A stretch of DNA of 64,000 nt from Tomitella cavernea (lineage in GTDB: Bacteria; Actinomycetota; Actinomycetes; Mycobacteriales; Mycobacteriaceae). The DNA is taken from contig NZ_JAENKO010000008.1 of NCBI RefSeq assembly GCF_016599145.1, positions 1 through 64,000 on the forward strand, read 5' to 3'. How positions within the stretch are numbered: the first letter of the stretch is position 1; each line of letters starts with the position of its first letter. The notes below the pieces were generated by a model. It saw only the letters and a program-made list of their open reading frames with translations. It had not been told where the DNA came from and ran no database searches. Positions 49,339-60,514 of this stretch are shown here, in pieces. A program made the translations under genes and the position numbers.

Positions 49339-51180
49339 TCAGTCGACGACGCGCACCGCGCCCTTATCGGCCGACGAGGCCATTTTGGCGTAGGCGCGCA
49401 GCGCCTTGGTGACCGTCCGCTCGCGGCCGACGGGCGTCCACGGCTGTTCCGCGGCCTCCATCGCCTCGCGGCGGCGGGCCAGCTCTTCGTCGGCGACGAG
49501 CACCTCGAGCGTGCGGGAGGCGACGTCGATGCGGATCCGATCACCGTTCTCGATCAGGCCGATGGCGCCGCCGGCCGCCGCCTCGGGGGAGACGTGGCCG
49601 ATGGAAAGCCCCGAGGTGCCGCCGGAGAAGCGGCCGTCGGTGATGAGCGCGCACACCTTGCCCAGGCCGAGCCCCTTGAGGAACGACGTGGGGTGCAGCA
49701 TCTCCTGCATGCCCGGGCCGCCTGCGGGGCCTTCGTAGCGCACCACGACCACCTCGCCGGGCGTGATCTTCTTGCTGAGGATCTCGGAGACCGCCTCCTC
49801 CTGCGACTCGACGACGTGCGCAGGCCCGGTGAAGCTGAACAGGTCCTCGTCGATGCCGGCGGTCTTGAGCACCGCACCGTTCTCGGCGATGTTGCCGCGC
49901 AACACGCACAGCCCGCCCTCGGCGGTGTACGCGTGCGCGAGGTCGCGGATGCAGCCGCCCGCAGCGTCGGTGTCGAGTGATGACCACCGGTTGTCGGTGG
50001 AGAACGGGGTGGTGGTGCGCACCCCGCCGGGCGCGGCGTGGAAGATCTCGAGCGCCTCGTCGGTGGCGGTGCCGGAGCGGATGTCCCAAGCGCCCAGCCA
50101 TTCGTCGACGGTGGGGGTGTGGACCGTGCTCACGTCCTTGCTGAGCAAGCCCGCCCGGTGCAATTCGCCCAGCAGCGCGGGGATTCCGCCGGCCCGGTGC
50201 ACGTCCTCCATGTGGTAGTCGGAGTTGGGCGCCACCTTGGACAGGCACGGCACACGGCGGCTGATGGCATCGATGTCGTCGAGGTCGAAGTCGATCTCGC
50301 CCTCCTGCGCGGCGGCGAGGATGTGCAGCACGGTGTTGGTGGAGCCGCCCATGGCCACGTCCAGCGACATGGCGTTGGCGAAGGCGTCGCGCGAGGCGAC
50401 GGAACGGGGCAGGACGGACTCGTCGTCGCCGCCGTAGTAGCGCTTGGCGATGTCGACGACGGTCCGGCCGGCGTCGGTGAACAGCGCGCGGCGTGCGGCG
50501 TGCGTCGCCAGCGTGGACCCGTTGCCGGGCAGCGCGAGGCCCAGCGCTTCGGTGAGGCAGTTCATGGAGTTGGCGGTGAACATCCCGGAGCAGGACCCGC
50601 AGGTGGGGCAGGCGGACGCCTCGACCTCGGCCAGGCCGGCGTCGTCGACGGCGTCGCTGGCGCTCGCGGAGATCGCGGTGATCAGGTCCGTGGGGGCCTG
50701 GGCCACGCCGTCGACCACCACCGCCTTGCCGGCCTCCATGGGGCCGCCGGAGACGAAGACGGCGGGGATGTTCAGGCGCATCGCGGCGTTGAGCATGCCG
50801 GGCGTGATCTTGTCGCAGTTGGAGATGCACACGAGGGCGTCGGCGGTGTGCGCGTTGACCATGTATTCGACCGAGTCGGCGATGATCTCGCGGCTCGGCA
50901 GCGAGTAGAGCATGCCGCCGTGGCCCATGGCGATGCCGTCGTCCACGGCGATCGTGTTGAACTCCTTGGCCACTCCGCCGGCGGCGCGCACGGCCTCGGC
51001 GACGATCTCTCCGACGTCCTTGAGGTGCACGTGGCCGGGGACGAACTGGGTGTAGGAGTTGGCGATCGCGACGATGGGCTTGCCGAAGTCCGAGTCGGTC
51101 ATACCGGTGGCACGCCACAGGGCGCGCGCGCCCGCGGCCCCGCGGCCGGCGGTGGTGGTTCTGGAGCGGAGTGGTGGCAT
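49339..51180 (-). CDS. ilvD: Dihydroxy-acid dehydratase
   Basis: 613 residues. Fe-S-binding cysteines in [13 protein letters not shown] and [19 protein letters not shown], with the conserved C-terminal [16 protein letters not shown]. It dehydrates dihydroxyvalerate and dihydroxymethylvalerate in valine/isoleucine synthesis. In M. tuberculosis ilvD (Rv0189c) is elsewhere; here it lies beside cfp6 and the divergent ilvBNC. Upstream are two copies of a 17-bp direct repeat. GAGG precedes the ATG. Confidence 0.97.
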   Translation of the reverse strand: MPPLRSRTTTAGRGAAGARALWRATGMTDSDFGKPIVAIANSYTQFVPGHVHLKDVGEIVAEAVRAAGGVAKEFNTIAVDDGIAMGHGGMLYSLPSREIIADSVEYMVNAHTADALVCISNCDKITPGMLNAAMRLNIPAVFVSGGPMEAGKAVVVDGVAQAPTDLITAISASASDAVDDAGLAEVEASACPTCGSCSGMFTANSMNCLTEALGLALPGNGSTLATHAARRALFTDAGRTVVDIAKRYYGGDDESVLPRSVASRDAFANAMSLDVAMGGSTNTVLHILAAAQEGEIDFDLDDIDAISRRVPCLSKVAPNSDYHMEDVHRAGGIPALLGELHRAGLLSKDVSTVHTPTVDEWLGAWDIRSGTATDEALEIFHAAPGGVRTTTPFSTDNRWSSLDTDAAGGCIRDLAHAYTAEGGLCVLRGNIAENGAVLKTAGIDEDLFSFTGPAHVVESQEEAVSEILSKKITPGEVVVVRYEGPAGGPGMQEMLHPTSFLKGLGLGKVCALITDGRFSGGTSGLSIGHVSPEAAAGGAIGLIENGDRIRIDVASRTLEVLVADEELARRREAMEAAEQPWTPVGRERTVTKALRAYAKMASSADKGAVRVVD

Positions 51181-51206
51181 GCTCGACCTCGTCGTCTCGT
51201 GGCTCG

Positions 51207-51240
51207 TCGTTCTGGAACCCGGGTCGTCCCGGAACCCGGG
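51207..51240. repeat. 17-bp direct duplication upstream of ilvD
   Basis: 51207-51223 (TCGTTCTGGAACCCGGG) and 51224-51240 (TCGTCCCGGAACCCGGG) are adjacent copies differing at two positions, 27-60 bp upstream of the ilvD start. Possibly a binding site, possibly neutral slippage. Confidence 0.75.
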
Positions 51241-51262
51241 GTGTGATTGCCTGCTGCGGAGG

Positions 51263-51790
51263 TTACTCGGGGTCCTCTTCGATCCGGTCGCCGCGGGCCC
51301 GGCCGTCGTCGCCGGGCTCGTCGGCCGGCGACTGCGAGCGCAGCACAGTGGGGTCGGGGAGGCGTCCGCCGCTGGCCTCCGAGACCCGTGGGATGTCGTT
51401 CCAGGTGACGGCGGACAGCCGCACCACCGTCCCGTCCCGCAGATACGCGCGCGCCCAACTGATGCCGAACACCCGGGGGTGCGGGAACACTACGCCGCGC
51501 ACCCGGTCCCATGGCACGGTCCGGTGGCCGGTGGTCGTGCGGACCTCCGCACCGGCGGGCGAGACGGTGGTGCGCATGCGCGCCACCCACCACACGAGGA
51601 AGAGCGGGACGAGCAGCAGCCAGCCCGTGTAGGCCGGCCAATTGAGGACGGGGACGAGGATGATGGCGGCCAGGCAGGCGACGGCGAAATAGCCGCTGCC
51701 GGGGATGCGGAACACCACGGAGTCGGCACCGGCGCGGGGCCGTTCGCTCGCCGGGTTATCATCTGGGGGCACGTCATGCGAGGGCGACAC
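51263..51790 (-). CDS. cfp6: PH-domain membrane protein (CFP-6 type)
   Basis: 175 residues. Two membrane segments (about 34-66, [20 protein letters not shown] then [17 protein letters not shown]), then a bacterial PH-like domain ([55 protein letters not shown]). It matches the low-molecular-weight antigen CFP-6 (Rv3004) by motif and position next to ilvB. Function unknown. The GTG at 51790 is used; the start is not certain. Confidence 0.8.
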   Translation of the reverse strand: MSPSHDVPPDDNPASERPRAGADSVVFRIPGSGYFAVACLAAIILVPVLNWPAYTGWLLLVPLFLVWWVARMRTTVSPAGAEVRTTTGHRTVPWDRVRGVVFPHPRVFGISWARAYLRDGTVVRLSAVTWNDIPRVSEASGGRLPDPTVLRSQSPADEPGDDGRARGDRIEEDPE

Positions 51791-51903
51791 GATCCCGATC
51801 CTCGCATCCCGGCCTCGGGTTCCCTCACCATGGGACACCGCTCGTGCGGGTTCGGTATTCGATCGCGTCCGGCACGCCCGGCCGTCCTCCGATGCCGCTG
51901 GAG

Positions 51904-51933
51904 TTGACTATGCGTCCGCTGCGCGCCTACTGT
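51904..51933 (+). promoter_or_regulatory. ilvB operon promoter
   Basis: TTGACT (51904-51909) and TACTGT (51928-51933) with an 18-base spacer. The TACTGT box ends seven bases before the ATG of the leader peptide, so transcription should begin at or very near that ATG. Confidence 0.7.
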
Positions 51934-51940
51934 CTTAGGC

Positions 51941-51988
51941 ATGAAGCACTCGGAATTGCTCGTAATCGGCTGGCGCGTCCAAGCGTGA
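51941..51988 (+). CDS. ilvB leader peptide
   Basis: 15 residues, [15 protein letters not shown]. The run Leu-Leu-Val-Ile (codons TTG CTC GTA ATC) tests branched-chain aminoacyl-tRNA supply; TTG and GTA are uncommon in this high-GC genome, which should strengthen stalling. The -10 box at 51928-51933 predicts leaderless translation. The stop lies inside the upper arm of the attenuator RNA. Equivalent leader peptides are known before ilvBNC in Corynebacterium. Confidence 0.8.
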   Translation: MKHSELLVIGWRVQA

Positions 51989-52064
51989 ACCGACCAGTCA
52001 TCTGAGCCGTTCCCGCTTCGACGCGCCACCCTCGTACAGCAGCTTCTGCTGGCGGGGGTTTTTT
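51971..52064 (+). terminator. ilvB attenuator: pause stem and terminator
   Basis: Region 51971-51985 pairs with 52014-52028 at 14 of 15 positions. A terminator stem CAGCAG (52037-52042) / CTGCTG (52046-52051) with a G-rich end is followed by six T (52059-52064). CGCCA (52024-52028) can also pair with TGGCG (52050-52054), a possible antiterminator. A ribosome stalled at the Leu-Val-Ile codons would cover the first arm and favour read-through. The pairings are by eye. Confidence 0.7.
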
Positions 52065-52142
52065 GTTGTCCCCAGCACCGACCACCCACCGTCCCCGCGC
52101 ACGGAAACTCTGCGCGGCGGGCCCGACCAGAGGAAGCATGCA

Positions 52143-54134
52143 GTGAGCGCACCCACCGCGCGGCCGCAGCCGCAGCCGCGGAAGGCCACGTCCACCAGTG
52201 CCGATGATTCGACGTCCGACGGCACGCTCGTCGCCGCCCAGGAGACCGCTACGGCGGTATCCGGACGCCGCAGCGTGCCCCCGGAGACCGTGACCGGCGC
52301 GCAGTCGGTCGTCCGGTCGCTCGAGGAGCTCGGCGTCGACACGGTCTTCGGCATTCCGGGCGGTGCGATCCTGCCGGTCTACGATCCGCTGTTCGACTCG
52401 CGGCGCGTGCGCCACGTCCTCGTCCGGCATGAGCAGGGCGCCGGCCACGCGGCCACCGGGTTCGCCCAGGCGACGGGCCGCGTCGGGGTGTGCATGGCCA
52501 CATCCGGACCGGGCGCGACCAACCTGGTGACCCCGCTGGCGGACGCGCAGATGGACTCCGTGCCGGTGGTGGCGATCACCGGCCAGGTTGCCCGGACCCT
52601 CATCGGCAGCGACGGGTTCCAGGAGGCGGACATCGCGGGTATCACCATGCCCGTGACCAAGCACAACTTCCTCATCGGCGACGCGGCGGACATCCCCCGG
52701 GTGATCGCCGAGGCCTTCCACATCGCGTCGTCGGGCCGGCCCGGCGCGGTGCTGGTGGACATCCCCAAGGACGTACTGCAGGCGCAGACCACCTTCATCT
52801 GGCCGCCCGAGATGAATCTGCCCGGGTACCGCCCGGTCACCAAGCCGCACGTCAAGCAGGTGCGCGAGGCGGCGCGGCTCATCGCCGCCGCCAAGGCGCC
52901 CGTGCTCTACGCGGGCGGCGGCATCATCAAGGCGGAGGCCTCGGCGGAGCTGCTGGAATTGGCCGAGCTCACCGGGATCCCCGTGGTCACCACGCTCATG
53001 GCGCGTGGCGCCTTCCCGGACAGCCACCCCCAGCACTGCGGCATGCCCGGCATGCACGGGGCCGTGTCCGCGGTGGCGGCGCTGCAGCGCGCAGACCTGC
53101 TCGTCACCCTCGGCGCGCGGTTCGACGACCGCGTCACCGGCAAGCTCGATTCGTTCGCGCCGCATGCGAAGGTGGTCCACGCGGACATCGATCCGGCGGA
53201 GATCGGCAAGAACCGGCACGCGGACGTCCCCATCGTGGGCGACTGCCGCGAGGTGATCGTCGAACTGCTGCGCGCCATCCGCGAGGAGCGCACCTCTGCG
53301 CCCGCGCCGGACCTGTCCGAATGGTGGGCCTACCTCGACGGCCTGCGTGCGACGTACCCGCTGAGCTACGACCGGCCGGCCGACGGCGCGCTGTCCCCCG
53401 AGTACGTCATCGAGGCGGTCGGCAAGGCCGCCGGGCCGGACGCCGTCTACGTGGCGGGCGTGGGGCAGCACCAGATGTGGGCCGCACAGTTCGTGCACTA
53501 CGAGAAGCCGCGCACGTGGCTCAACTCGGGCGGTCTGGGGACCATGGGCTACGCCATCCCGGCGGCGCTCGGCGCCAAGATGGGCATGCCGGACACCGAG
53601 GTGTGGGCCATCGACGGCGACGGCTGCTTCCAGATGACCAACCAGGAGCTGGCCACCGCCGCCATCGAAGGGGTGCCGATCAAGGTCGCGCTGATCAACA
53701 ACGGCAACCTGGGCATGGTCCGCCAGTGGCAGACGCTCTTCTACGAGGAGCGGTACTCCAACACCGACCTGGCCACGCACTCGCGGCGCATCCCCGACTT
53801 CGTCGCCCTCGCCGAGGCGCTGGGCTGCGTGGGGTTGCGGTGCGAACGTGAGGAGGACGTCGAGGAGGTGATCGCGCAGGCCCGCGCCATCGACGACCGT
53901 CCGGTGGTCATCGACTTCATCGTGGGCGCCGACGCCCAGGTGTGGCCGATGGTCGCCTCCGGCACCGGGAACGACCAGATCATGGCGGCCCGCGACATCC
54001 GACCGCTGTTCGACGACGACGAGACCGCGGAGCCGGCCGCCATCGAGGCGGCCGCCGACGCGCAGGAACAGCACCGGCTCACCGCCGCCGGCGGCGACAC
54101 GGCGCAGACCGAGACGGAGGGAACCGACAAGTGA
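52143..54134 (+). CDS. ilvB: Acetolactate synthase large subunit
   Basis: 663 residues. A 50-residue non-conserved start precedes the ThDP-enzyme fold: catalytic Glu in [19 protein letters not shown]-binding [12 protein letters not shown] and the ThDP motif [20 protein letters not shown] ... [12 protein letters not shown]. It forms acetolactate/acetohydroxybutyrate, the first step of Val/Leu/Ile synthesis. GTG 52143 with GAGGAAG upstream; the stop overlaps ilvN (GTGA). Controlled by the attenuator 80 bp upstream. Confidence 0.97.
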   Translation: MSAPTARPQPQPRKATSTSADDSTSDGTLVAAQETATAVSGRRSVPPETVTGAQSVVRSLEELGVDTVFGIPGGAILPVYDPLFDSRRVRHVLVRHEQGAGHAATGFAQATGRVGVCMATSGPGATNLVTPLADAQMDSVPVVAITGQVARTLIGSDGFQEADIAGITMPVTKHNFLIGDAADIPRVIAEAFHIASSGRPGAVLVDIPKDVLQAQTTFIWPPEMNLPGYRPVTKPHVKQVREAARLIAAAKAPVLYAGGGIIKAEASAELLELAELTGIPVVTTLMARGAFPDSHPQHCGMPGMHGAVSAVAALQRADLLVTLGARFDDRVTGKLDSFAPHAKVVHADIDPAEIGKNRHADVPIVGDCREVIVELLRAIREERTSAPAPDLSEWWAYLDGLRATYPLSYDRPADGALSPEYVIEAVGKAAGPDAVYVAGVGQHQMWAAQFVHYEKPRTWLNSGGLGTMGYAIPAALGAKMGMPDTEVWAIDGDGCFQMTNQELATAAIEGVPIKVALINNGNLGMVRQWQTLFYEERYSNTDLATHSRRIPDFVALAEALGCVGLRCEREEDVEEVIAQARAIDDRPVVIDFIVGADAQVWPMVASGTGNDQIMAARDIRPLFDDDETAEPAAIEAAADAQEQHRLTAAGGDTAQTETEGTDK

Positions 54135-54634
54135 GCACCACCCACACGCTGAGCGTCCTGGTCGAGGACAAGCCGGGCGTGCTCGCGCGCGTGTCTTCGC
54201 TGTTCTCGCGACGCGGCTACAACATCGCCTCGCTCGCGGTCGGCAGCACCGAGGTGCCGGGCATCTCACGGATGACCATCGTCGTGACGGTCGAGGACTT
54301 CCCCCTCGAGCAGGTGACCAAGCAGCTCAACAAGCTCGTCAACGTCATCAAGATCGTCGAGCAGGACCCGGCCAACTCGGTGGCCCGTGAACTCGTGATG
54401 ATCAAGGTACGCGCCGATGCCACCGTGCGCTCACAGGTGATCGAGGCGGTGGGCCTGTTCCGCGCCAAGGTCATCGACGCGTCGCCGGAGGCGCTCACCA
54501 TCGAGGCCACCGGCACCCGCGACAAGCTCGAGGCCTTGATGCGGATGCTCGACGACTACGGCATCCGCGAGATCGTCCAGTCCGGTGTGGTCGCGGTGGG
54601 CCGCGGCCCCAAGTCGATCACCGCGACCCGATAG
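54131..54634 (+). CDS. ilvN: Acetolactate synthase small (regulatory) subunit
   Basis: 167 residues. The ACT domain [36 protein letters not shown] carries the valine-feedback site, followed by the second ACT-like part ([20 protein letters not shown]). It raises IlvB activity and makes it valine-sensitive. GTG overlaps the ilvB stop, as in M. tuberculosis Rv3003c-Rv3002c. The gap to ilvC is 102 bp. Confidence 0.97.
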   Translation: MSTTHTLSVLVEDKPGVLARVSSLFSRRGYNIASLAVGSTEVPGISRMTIVVTVEDFPLEQVTKQLNKLVNVIKIVEQDPANSVARELVMIKVRADATVRSQVIEAVGLFRAKVIDASPEALTIEATGTRDKLEALMRMLDDYGIREIVQSGVVAVGRGPKSITATR

Positions 54635-54724
54635 ATTCACCGGTACACGGCCGGAGACTCCGGTCACGCACCGCACGCACAATGCTCGTCCTCGGCACAG
54701 GCAGCACCGCCGAACACACTATGA

Positions 54725-55750
<1,026 letters not shown>

Positions 55751-55791
55751 CGCTCCTCCGCGCACAGTCGCAGGCGCACCGCGCACATGCG

Positions 55792-55827
55792 ACGCCGCCC
55801 GCCCCCTGCAGTGGGGGCGGGCGGCGT
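55792..55827. terminator. ilvC terminator hairpin
   Basis: Arms 55792-55806 (ACGCCGCCCGCCCCC) and 55813-55827 (GGGGGCGGGCGGCGT) with a six-base loop, then GTTGTT. It lies between the convergent ilvC and protease genes and can serve both. Confidence 0.85.
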
Positions 55828-55863
55828 TGTTCGTGACTGTTCGAGATCGTGTGTGCGCGACGG

Positions 55864-56619
55864 TCAGATGGGCCGGAACCCGGCGCCGACGCCGCCGGCC
55901 GCGTTGATCGCGTCCAGCGCCGCGACGATGGTGGTGCCCACGGTGGGGCTCAGGCACGGCACCTGGATGAAGGCGTTGACCATGCCGACGAGGGTCGTGC
56001 CTACCACCACGGGCGCGCCGGAATCGCCCTCCATGACGCAGATCTGGGTCCAGGTCTCATGTCGCACGGTGTCGGTGAGCCAGGTGACGCCGCACGTGAC
56101 TCCGGTGGTGCGCCCGTCCTTGCAGGCGACGCCCGGGAAGTTCACCGGGCTGCCGGTGCGGGTGATCGTGATGCCGCCCACCTGGTTGACGGGGGCGACC
56201 AACGCGGGGTCGAACTGCACGACGGCAACGTCGAGCGCCGGGTACTCGTCGACGATCGTGCCGACAGGGGTGCCGTTCCAGCCGAATTCCGGGACCACCG
56301 CGTCGCCCGGATCGCCGCAGTGCCCGGCGGTGAGACCCACGAGCCTGCCCCCGCCGTCGTGCCCGATGGTCGTGAGCGTGCACGCGGCGACGTCTCCTGC
56401 CGCATCCGTCAGGAGGATGCCGGACCCGCCGCCCAATGCGGCCTGGGCGGGCGCGGCCGTGGCGGGTGCGGCCAGTGAGACCGCCGACGCCGCAGTGACG
56501 ACCGCAGCGGCCGCGGCCGTCCACGCCCTGCGCATCCGGTGCGAACGCACATTGCGCGCGCGACCGAGCGGGCTGCGCGCGGGGGGGCGCGGGCTGTGTG
56601 TGCGGGAAAGAACGTGCAC
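55864..56619 (-). CDS. Secreted chymotrypsin-like serine protease (S1)
   Basis: 251 residues. A long basic n-region and hydrophobic core (AWTAAAAAVVTAASAVSLAA, cleavage near ATAAPA) form the signal peptide. The triad is visible: His in GLTAGHCGDPG, Asp in ALDVAVVQFD, Ser in CVMEGDSGAPVVVG. Four or more cysteines suit extracellular disulfides. It is close in layout to secreted actinobacterial S1 proteases of unknown target. GTG 56619 is preferred because GAGGGG lies seven bases before it; ATG 56535 is an alternative. No counterpart at this place in M. tuberculosis. Confidence 0.88.
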   Translation of the reverse strand: MHVLSRTHSPRPPARSPLGRARNVRSHRMRRAWTAAAAAVVTAASAVSLAAPATAAPAQAALGGGSGILLTDAAGDVAACTLTTIGHDGGGRLVGLTAGHCGDPGDAVVPEFGWNGTPVGTIVDEYPALDVAVVQFDPALVAPVNQVGGITITRTGSPVNFPGVACKDGRTTGVTCGVTWLTDTVRHETWTQICVMEGDSGAPVVVGTTLVGMVNAFIQVPCLSPTVGTTIVAALDAINAAGGVGAGFRPI

Positions 56620-56808
56620 GGGTGATCCCCTCGTCTCGACCGGTCCGCACTCGTCGCGGATGGTGCCATCGTATGGGAGCACAATCCGTGTCACCCCTAC
56701 AAGAGGCGCGCGGGGGCGGGCGGCGCCGGATGCGACGTCGGGACCGCGGCCGCGGGGCCGTAAACTGGGGCGGTCCGAATATTCCACTACCGCAGGGGAG
56801 ACACACCC

Positions 56809-58404
56809 GTGACCCAGTCAGGCCGGCCCGTAGTCCTGATCGCTGACAAGCTAGCCCAGTCGACCGTCGAGGCGCTCGGGGGAGATGTCGAGGTCCGCTG
56901 GGTCGACGGCCCCAACCGGCCCGAGCTGCTCGCCGCGGCCCCGGCTGCGGACGCGCTGCTGGTGCGCTCCGCGACCACGGTGGACGCCGAGGTGCTCGCC
57001 GCGGCTCCCAACCTGAAGATCGTGGGACGCGCCGGGGTGGGCCTGGACAACGTCGACATCCCCGCCGCCACCGAGCGCGGCGTGATGGTGGTCAACGCGC
57101 CCACCTCCAACATCCATTCGGCGGCGGAGCACGCCATCGCGCTGCTCATGTCCACGGCGCGGCAGATCCCCGCGGCGGACAAGACGCTGCGCGACGGCGA
57201 GTGGAAGCGCAGCAGCTTCAACGGCGTCGAGCTGCTCGACAAGACCGTCGGCATCGTCGGCCTCGGGCGCATCGGCCAGCTGGTGGCGCAGCGGCTGGCG
57301 GCGTTCGAAACGAAGATCGTCGCCTACGATCCCTATCTGCCGGCCGCGCGCGCAGCGCAGCTCGGGATCGAACTGCTCAGCCTCGACGAGCTTCTCGCGC
57401 GTGCGGACATGATCACCGTGCACCTGCCGAAGACGCCGGAGACCAAGGGCCTCATCGGCGCCGAGCAGCTGGCGGGCATCAAGGAGGGCGCCATCATCGT
57501 CAACGCCGCGCGCGGCGGCCTCATCGACGAGGACGCCCTGCACGACGCCATCGTCTCCGGGCGGGTGCGCGGCGCCGGCTTCGACGTCTACGCCACCGAA
57601 CCGTGCACGGATTCCCCGCTGTTCGCCCTGGACCAGGTCGTGGTGACCCCGCACCTCGGTGCGTCCACCGCGGAGGCGCAGGACCGCGCGGGCACGGACG
57701 TCGCCAAGTCCGTGCTGCTGGCGCTGGCCGGCGAGTTCGTCCCCGACGCCGTCAACGTCTCCGGAGGCCCTGTGGGCGAGGAGGTCTCGCCCTGGCTGGA
57801 GTTGGTGCGCAAGCTGGGTCTGGTCGCCGGGATCCTCTCGGAGGGCGCGCCCAGCACCGTGCAGGTGGACGTGCGCGGCGAACTGTCCTCTGCCACAGTC
57901 GAAATCCTCGGGCTCGCCGCGCTGCGCGGCATGTTCTCGGCGATCACCGACGATGCGGTCACGTTCGTCAACGCGCCGCAGATGGCCGAGCAGCGCGGGG
58001 TCACCGTCAGCGTGGATACGCACACCGAGAGCAGCACGCACCGCAGCGTGGTGGAGGTCAAGGCAGTCACTGCGGACGGCGGTGTGGTGTCGGTGGCGGG
58101 CGCGCTCACGGGGCTGCAGCAGGTGGAGAAGCTGGTCCAGATCAACGGACGCAGTTTCGACATCCGCGCGGAGGGCAACAACGTGCTCATCAGCTACGCG
58201 GACGCCCCCGGCGCGCTGGGCAAGATCGGCACGGTGCTGGGCGACGCGGGCATCGACATCCAGGCCGCGGCCCTGTCGCACGACGCGGAGGGCACCGGCG
58301 CCACGATCATCCTGCGGCTCTCCGAGACGGCGTCCGACGACGTGCTCACCGGTCTCAAGGACGCCGTGTCCGCCTCGCGCGTCGAGCAGGTCGAGCTGTC
58401 CTGA
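56809..58404 (+). CDS. serA: D-3-phosphoglycerate dehydrogenase
   Basis: 531 residues, the long (type I) form. [23 protein letters not shown] motif [20 protein letters not shown], catalytic Arg in [17 protein letters not shown], Glu in [12 protein letters not shown] and His in [14 protein letters not shown]. An intervening (ASB) domain and a C-terminal ACT domain ([20 protein letters not shown]) bind serine. It starts serine synthesis from 3-phosphoglycerate. GTG start with CAGGGGAG. Same order as Rv2996c-leuB. Confidence 0.97.
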   Translation: MTQSGRPVVLIADKLAQSTVEALGGDVEVRWVDGPNRPELLAAAPAADALLVRSATTVDAEVLAAAPNLKIVGRAGVGLDNVDIPAATERGVMVVNAPTSNIHSAAEHAIALLMSTARQIPAADKTLRDGEWKRSSFNGVELLDKTVGIVGLGRIGQLVAQRLAAFETKIVAYDPYLPAARAAQLGIELLSLDELLARADMITVHLPKTPETKGLIGAEQLAGIKEGAIIVNAARGGLIDEDALHDAIVSGRVRGAGFDVYATEPCTDSPLFALDQVVVTPHLGASTAEAQDRAGTDVAKSVLLALAGEFVPDAVNVSGGPVGEEVSPWLELVRKLGLVAGILSEGAPSTVQVDVRGELSSATVEILGLAALRGMFSAITDDAVTFVNAPQMAEQRGVTVSVDTHTESSTHRSVVEVKAVTADGGVVSVAGALTGLQQVEKLVQINGRSFDIRAEGNNVLISYADAPGALGKIGTVLGDAGIDIQAAALSHDAEGTGATIILRLSETASDDVLTGLKDAVSASRVEQVELS

Positions 58405-58525
58405 CGACGCGGCGGGGCAGCAGTCCCGTGCCCACCGCTGCCGCCGCGGACCGGCGGCGTGTCCTACCGACAATTGCACGGCGCGCCGCCCCGGCGGGCC
58501 GTGGACCATGCGAAGTGAGGAAACG

Positions 58526-59533
58526 ATGAAGCTCGCCGTCATCGCAGGCGACGGGATCGGCCCCGAGGTGGTCGGCCAGGCCCTGGGGGCGCTGCGCGCC
58601 GTGGTTCCGGGCGTGGAGACCACCGAATACGACCTGGGCGCCCAGCGGTACCACCGCACGGGCGAACTCATGCCGGACGGCGTGCTCCACGAAATTCGCG
58701 GGCACGACGCGATCCTGCTCGGCGCGATCGGCGACCCGTCCGTGCCCAGCGGCGTGCTCGAGCGCGGCCTGCTGCTCAACACGCGGTTCGCGCTGGACCA
58801 CCACGTGAACCTGCGCCCGTCCAAGCTGTACGCGGGCGTGACGAGCCCGCTGTCCGGGGCGCCGGCGATCGACTTCCTCGTGGTCCGGGAAGGCACCGAG
58901 GGGCCGTACACCGGCACGGGCGGCGCCATCCGGGTGGACACCCCGCACGAGGTCGCCACCGAGGTCAGCACCAACACCCGGTTCGGCGTGGAGCGCGTGG
59001 TGCGCTATGCGTTCGAGAAGGCGGCGGCGCGCCGGGGGCACCTCACGCTGGTGCACAAGAACAACGTGCTGGCCTACGCGGGCACGCTGTGGACCCGCAC
59101 CGTCGAGGAGGTCGGGGCCGAGTACCCGGACGTGGAACGGGCCTACATGCACGTCGACGCCGCCACGATCCACATGGTGACCGACCCCGGGCGGTTCGAC
59201 GTGATCGTCACCGACAACCTGTTCGGCGACATCATCACCGACCTCGCGGCCGCGGTCAGCGGCGGGATCGGGCTGGCGGCCAGCGGCAACATCGACGCCA
59301 CGGGCACCAATCCGAGCATGTTCGAGCCGGTGCACGGCAGCGCGCCGGACATCGCGGGCCAGGACAAGGCCGACCCCACCGCGGCGATCCTTTCGGCCTC
59401 GCTGCTGCTCGAACACCTCGGGCGCACCGGGGAGTCCGCACGCATCGAGCAGGCCGTCGCCGAGGACCTGCGCGAGCGCACGGGGGCCGCGGGCACCGCG
59501 GAGACCGGCGCGCGCATCATCGCGCGCATCTGA
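58526..59533 (+). CDS. leuB: 3-isopropylmalate dehydrogenase
   Basis: 335 residues. [20 protein letters not shown], substrate arginines and the NAD/metal signature [20 protein letters not shown] followed by [20 protein letters not shown]. It oxidises 3-isopropylmalate in leucine synthesis. ATG with GTGAGGAAACG; an upstream ATG (58509) lies at an unconserved place. A 17-bp hairpin follows. Confidence 0.97.
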   Translation: MKLAVIAGDGIGPEVVGQALGALRAVVPGVETTEYDLGAQRYHRTGELMPDGVLHEIRGHDAILLGAIGDPSVPSGVLERGLLLNTRFALDHHVNLRPSKLYAGVTSPLSGAPAIDFLVVREGTEGPYTGTGGAIRVDTPHEVATEVSTNTRFGVERVVRYAFEKAAARRGHLTLVHKNNVLAYAGTLWTRTVEEVGAEYPDVERAYMHVDAATIHMVTDPGRFDVIVTDNLFGDIITDLAAAVSGGIGLAASGNIDATGTNPSMFEPVHGSAPDIAGQDKADPTAAILSASLLLEHLGRTGESARIEQAVAEDLRERTGAAGTAETGARIIARI

Positions 59534-59559
59534 GGCGCGGCAACAGGCATCCACGGCAC

Positions 59560-59600
59560 GGCGACGGCCCGCCCCCGCACGATGGGGGCGGGCCGTCGCC
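59560..59600 (+). terminator. leuB terminator hairpin
   Basis: Arms 59560-59576 (GGCGACGGCCCGCCCCC) and 59584-59600 (GGGGGCGGGCCGTCGCC), 17 perfect pairs with a seven-base loop. No long T-tract. Confidence 0.88.
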
Positions 59601-59639
59601 CTCGTACGCCGTCCGGCGGGGCGCCGTTAGGATGTGCGC

Positions 59640-60440
59640 ATGCGACTGGGACGAGTGATCAGCACGGACGGTGTCGCCTTCGTCAAGATCGATGAAGGCG
59701 ACGTGGACATGACCAGCGGCCGCGTGCCCGCCGAGATGCGCGCGCACGAGATCAAGGACCACCCGTTCGGCACCCCCACGTTCACGGGCCGCAGCTGGTC
59801 GCTGGCGGAGGTCCGGCTGCTTGCGCCGATCCTCGCCAGCAAAGTCATCTGCGTCGGCAAGAACTACGCCGATCACGCGGCCGAGATGGGCAGCGCGCCC
59901 CCGGCGGACCCGGTGATCTTCATCAAGCCGTCCACCTCGATCATCGGGCCGGACGTGCCGATCAACCGGCCGCCGACCTCGCAAGAGGTCCACTTCGAGG
60001 GCGAGCTCGCCGTCGTCATCGGCCAGGTGGCCAAGTCGGTGCCGGCCGAACGTGCACTGGAGGTGGTGCTGGGGTATTCCTGCGCCAACGATGTCACCGC
60101 CCGTGACCAGCAGCGCCACGACGGCCAATGGACACGCGCCAAGGGCCACGACTCGTTCTGCCCCATGGGCCCCTGGATCGAGACCGACCTCGATGCCTCC
60201 GCGGTGCGTCTGCGCACGACGCTCGACGGGAAGGTCGTGCAGGACTCGAACACCTCGCTGCTCCTGCACGACATCCCGACCCTGATCGCCTGGATCTCGG
60301 ACGTGATGACCCTGTTGCCCGGCGACGTCATCCTCACGGGCACTCCTGCCGGGGTGGGGCCGATGACGGCGGGACAGACGGTGGGTGTGGCGGTCGACGG
60401 CATCGGCCTGCTGCGCAATCCCGTCGCGGACCGGGCCTGA
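59640..60440 (+). CDS. Fumarylacetoacetate hydrolase-family protein
   Basis: 266 residues. KVICVGKNYADHAAEMG, metal ligands in HFEGELAVVIGQ (Glu) and NDVTARDQQ (Asp), and KGHDSFCPMGPWI, LPGDVILTGTPAGVGPM identify the FAH C-terminal family. Members hydrolyse or decarboxylate 2-oxo-acid derivatives; the substrate here is unknown. It takes the place of Rv2993c before gltX. The ATG at 59640 lies six bases after TAGGAT (59628-59633), so leaderless; GTG 59634 is rejected. Confidence 0.92.
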   Translation: MRLGRVISTDGVAFVKIDEGDVDMTSGRVPAEMRAHEIKDHPFGTPTFTGRSWSLAEVRLLAPILASKVICVGKNYADHAAEMGSAPPADPVIFIKPSTSIIGPDVPINRPPTSQEVHFEGELAVVIGQVAKSVPAERALEVVLGYSCANDVTARDQQRHDGQWTRAKGHDSFCPMGPWIETDLDASAVRLRTTLDGKVVQDSNTSLLLHDIPTLIAWISDVMTLLPGDVILTGTPAGVGPMTAGQTVGVAVDGIGLLRNPVADRA

Positions 60441-60514
60441 GCGTCGGGGCCGCGACGGGCTGGCGGGGACCACGGCTGCGGGGCACGTGACATGCGCCGA
60501 CTAGGCTTCCGGGA

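Noticed and set aside
52138-52146. ATG just upstream of ilvB as its start
   Set aside because: It is out of frame with ilvB and meets a stop after one further codon; the GTG at 52143 is in frame with the conserved protein.
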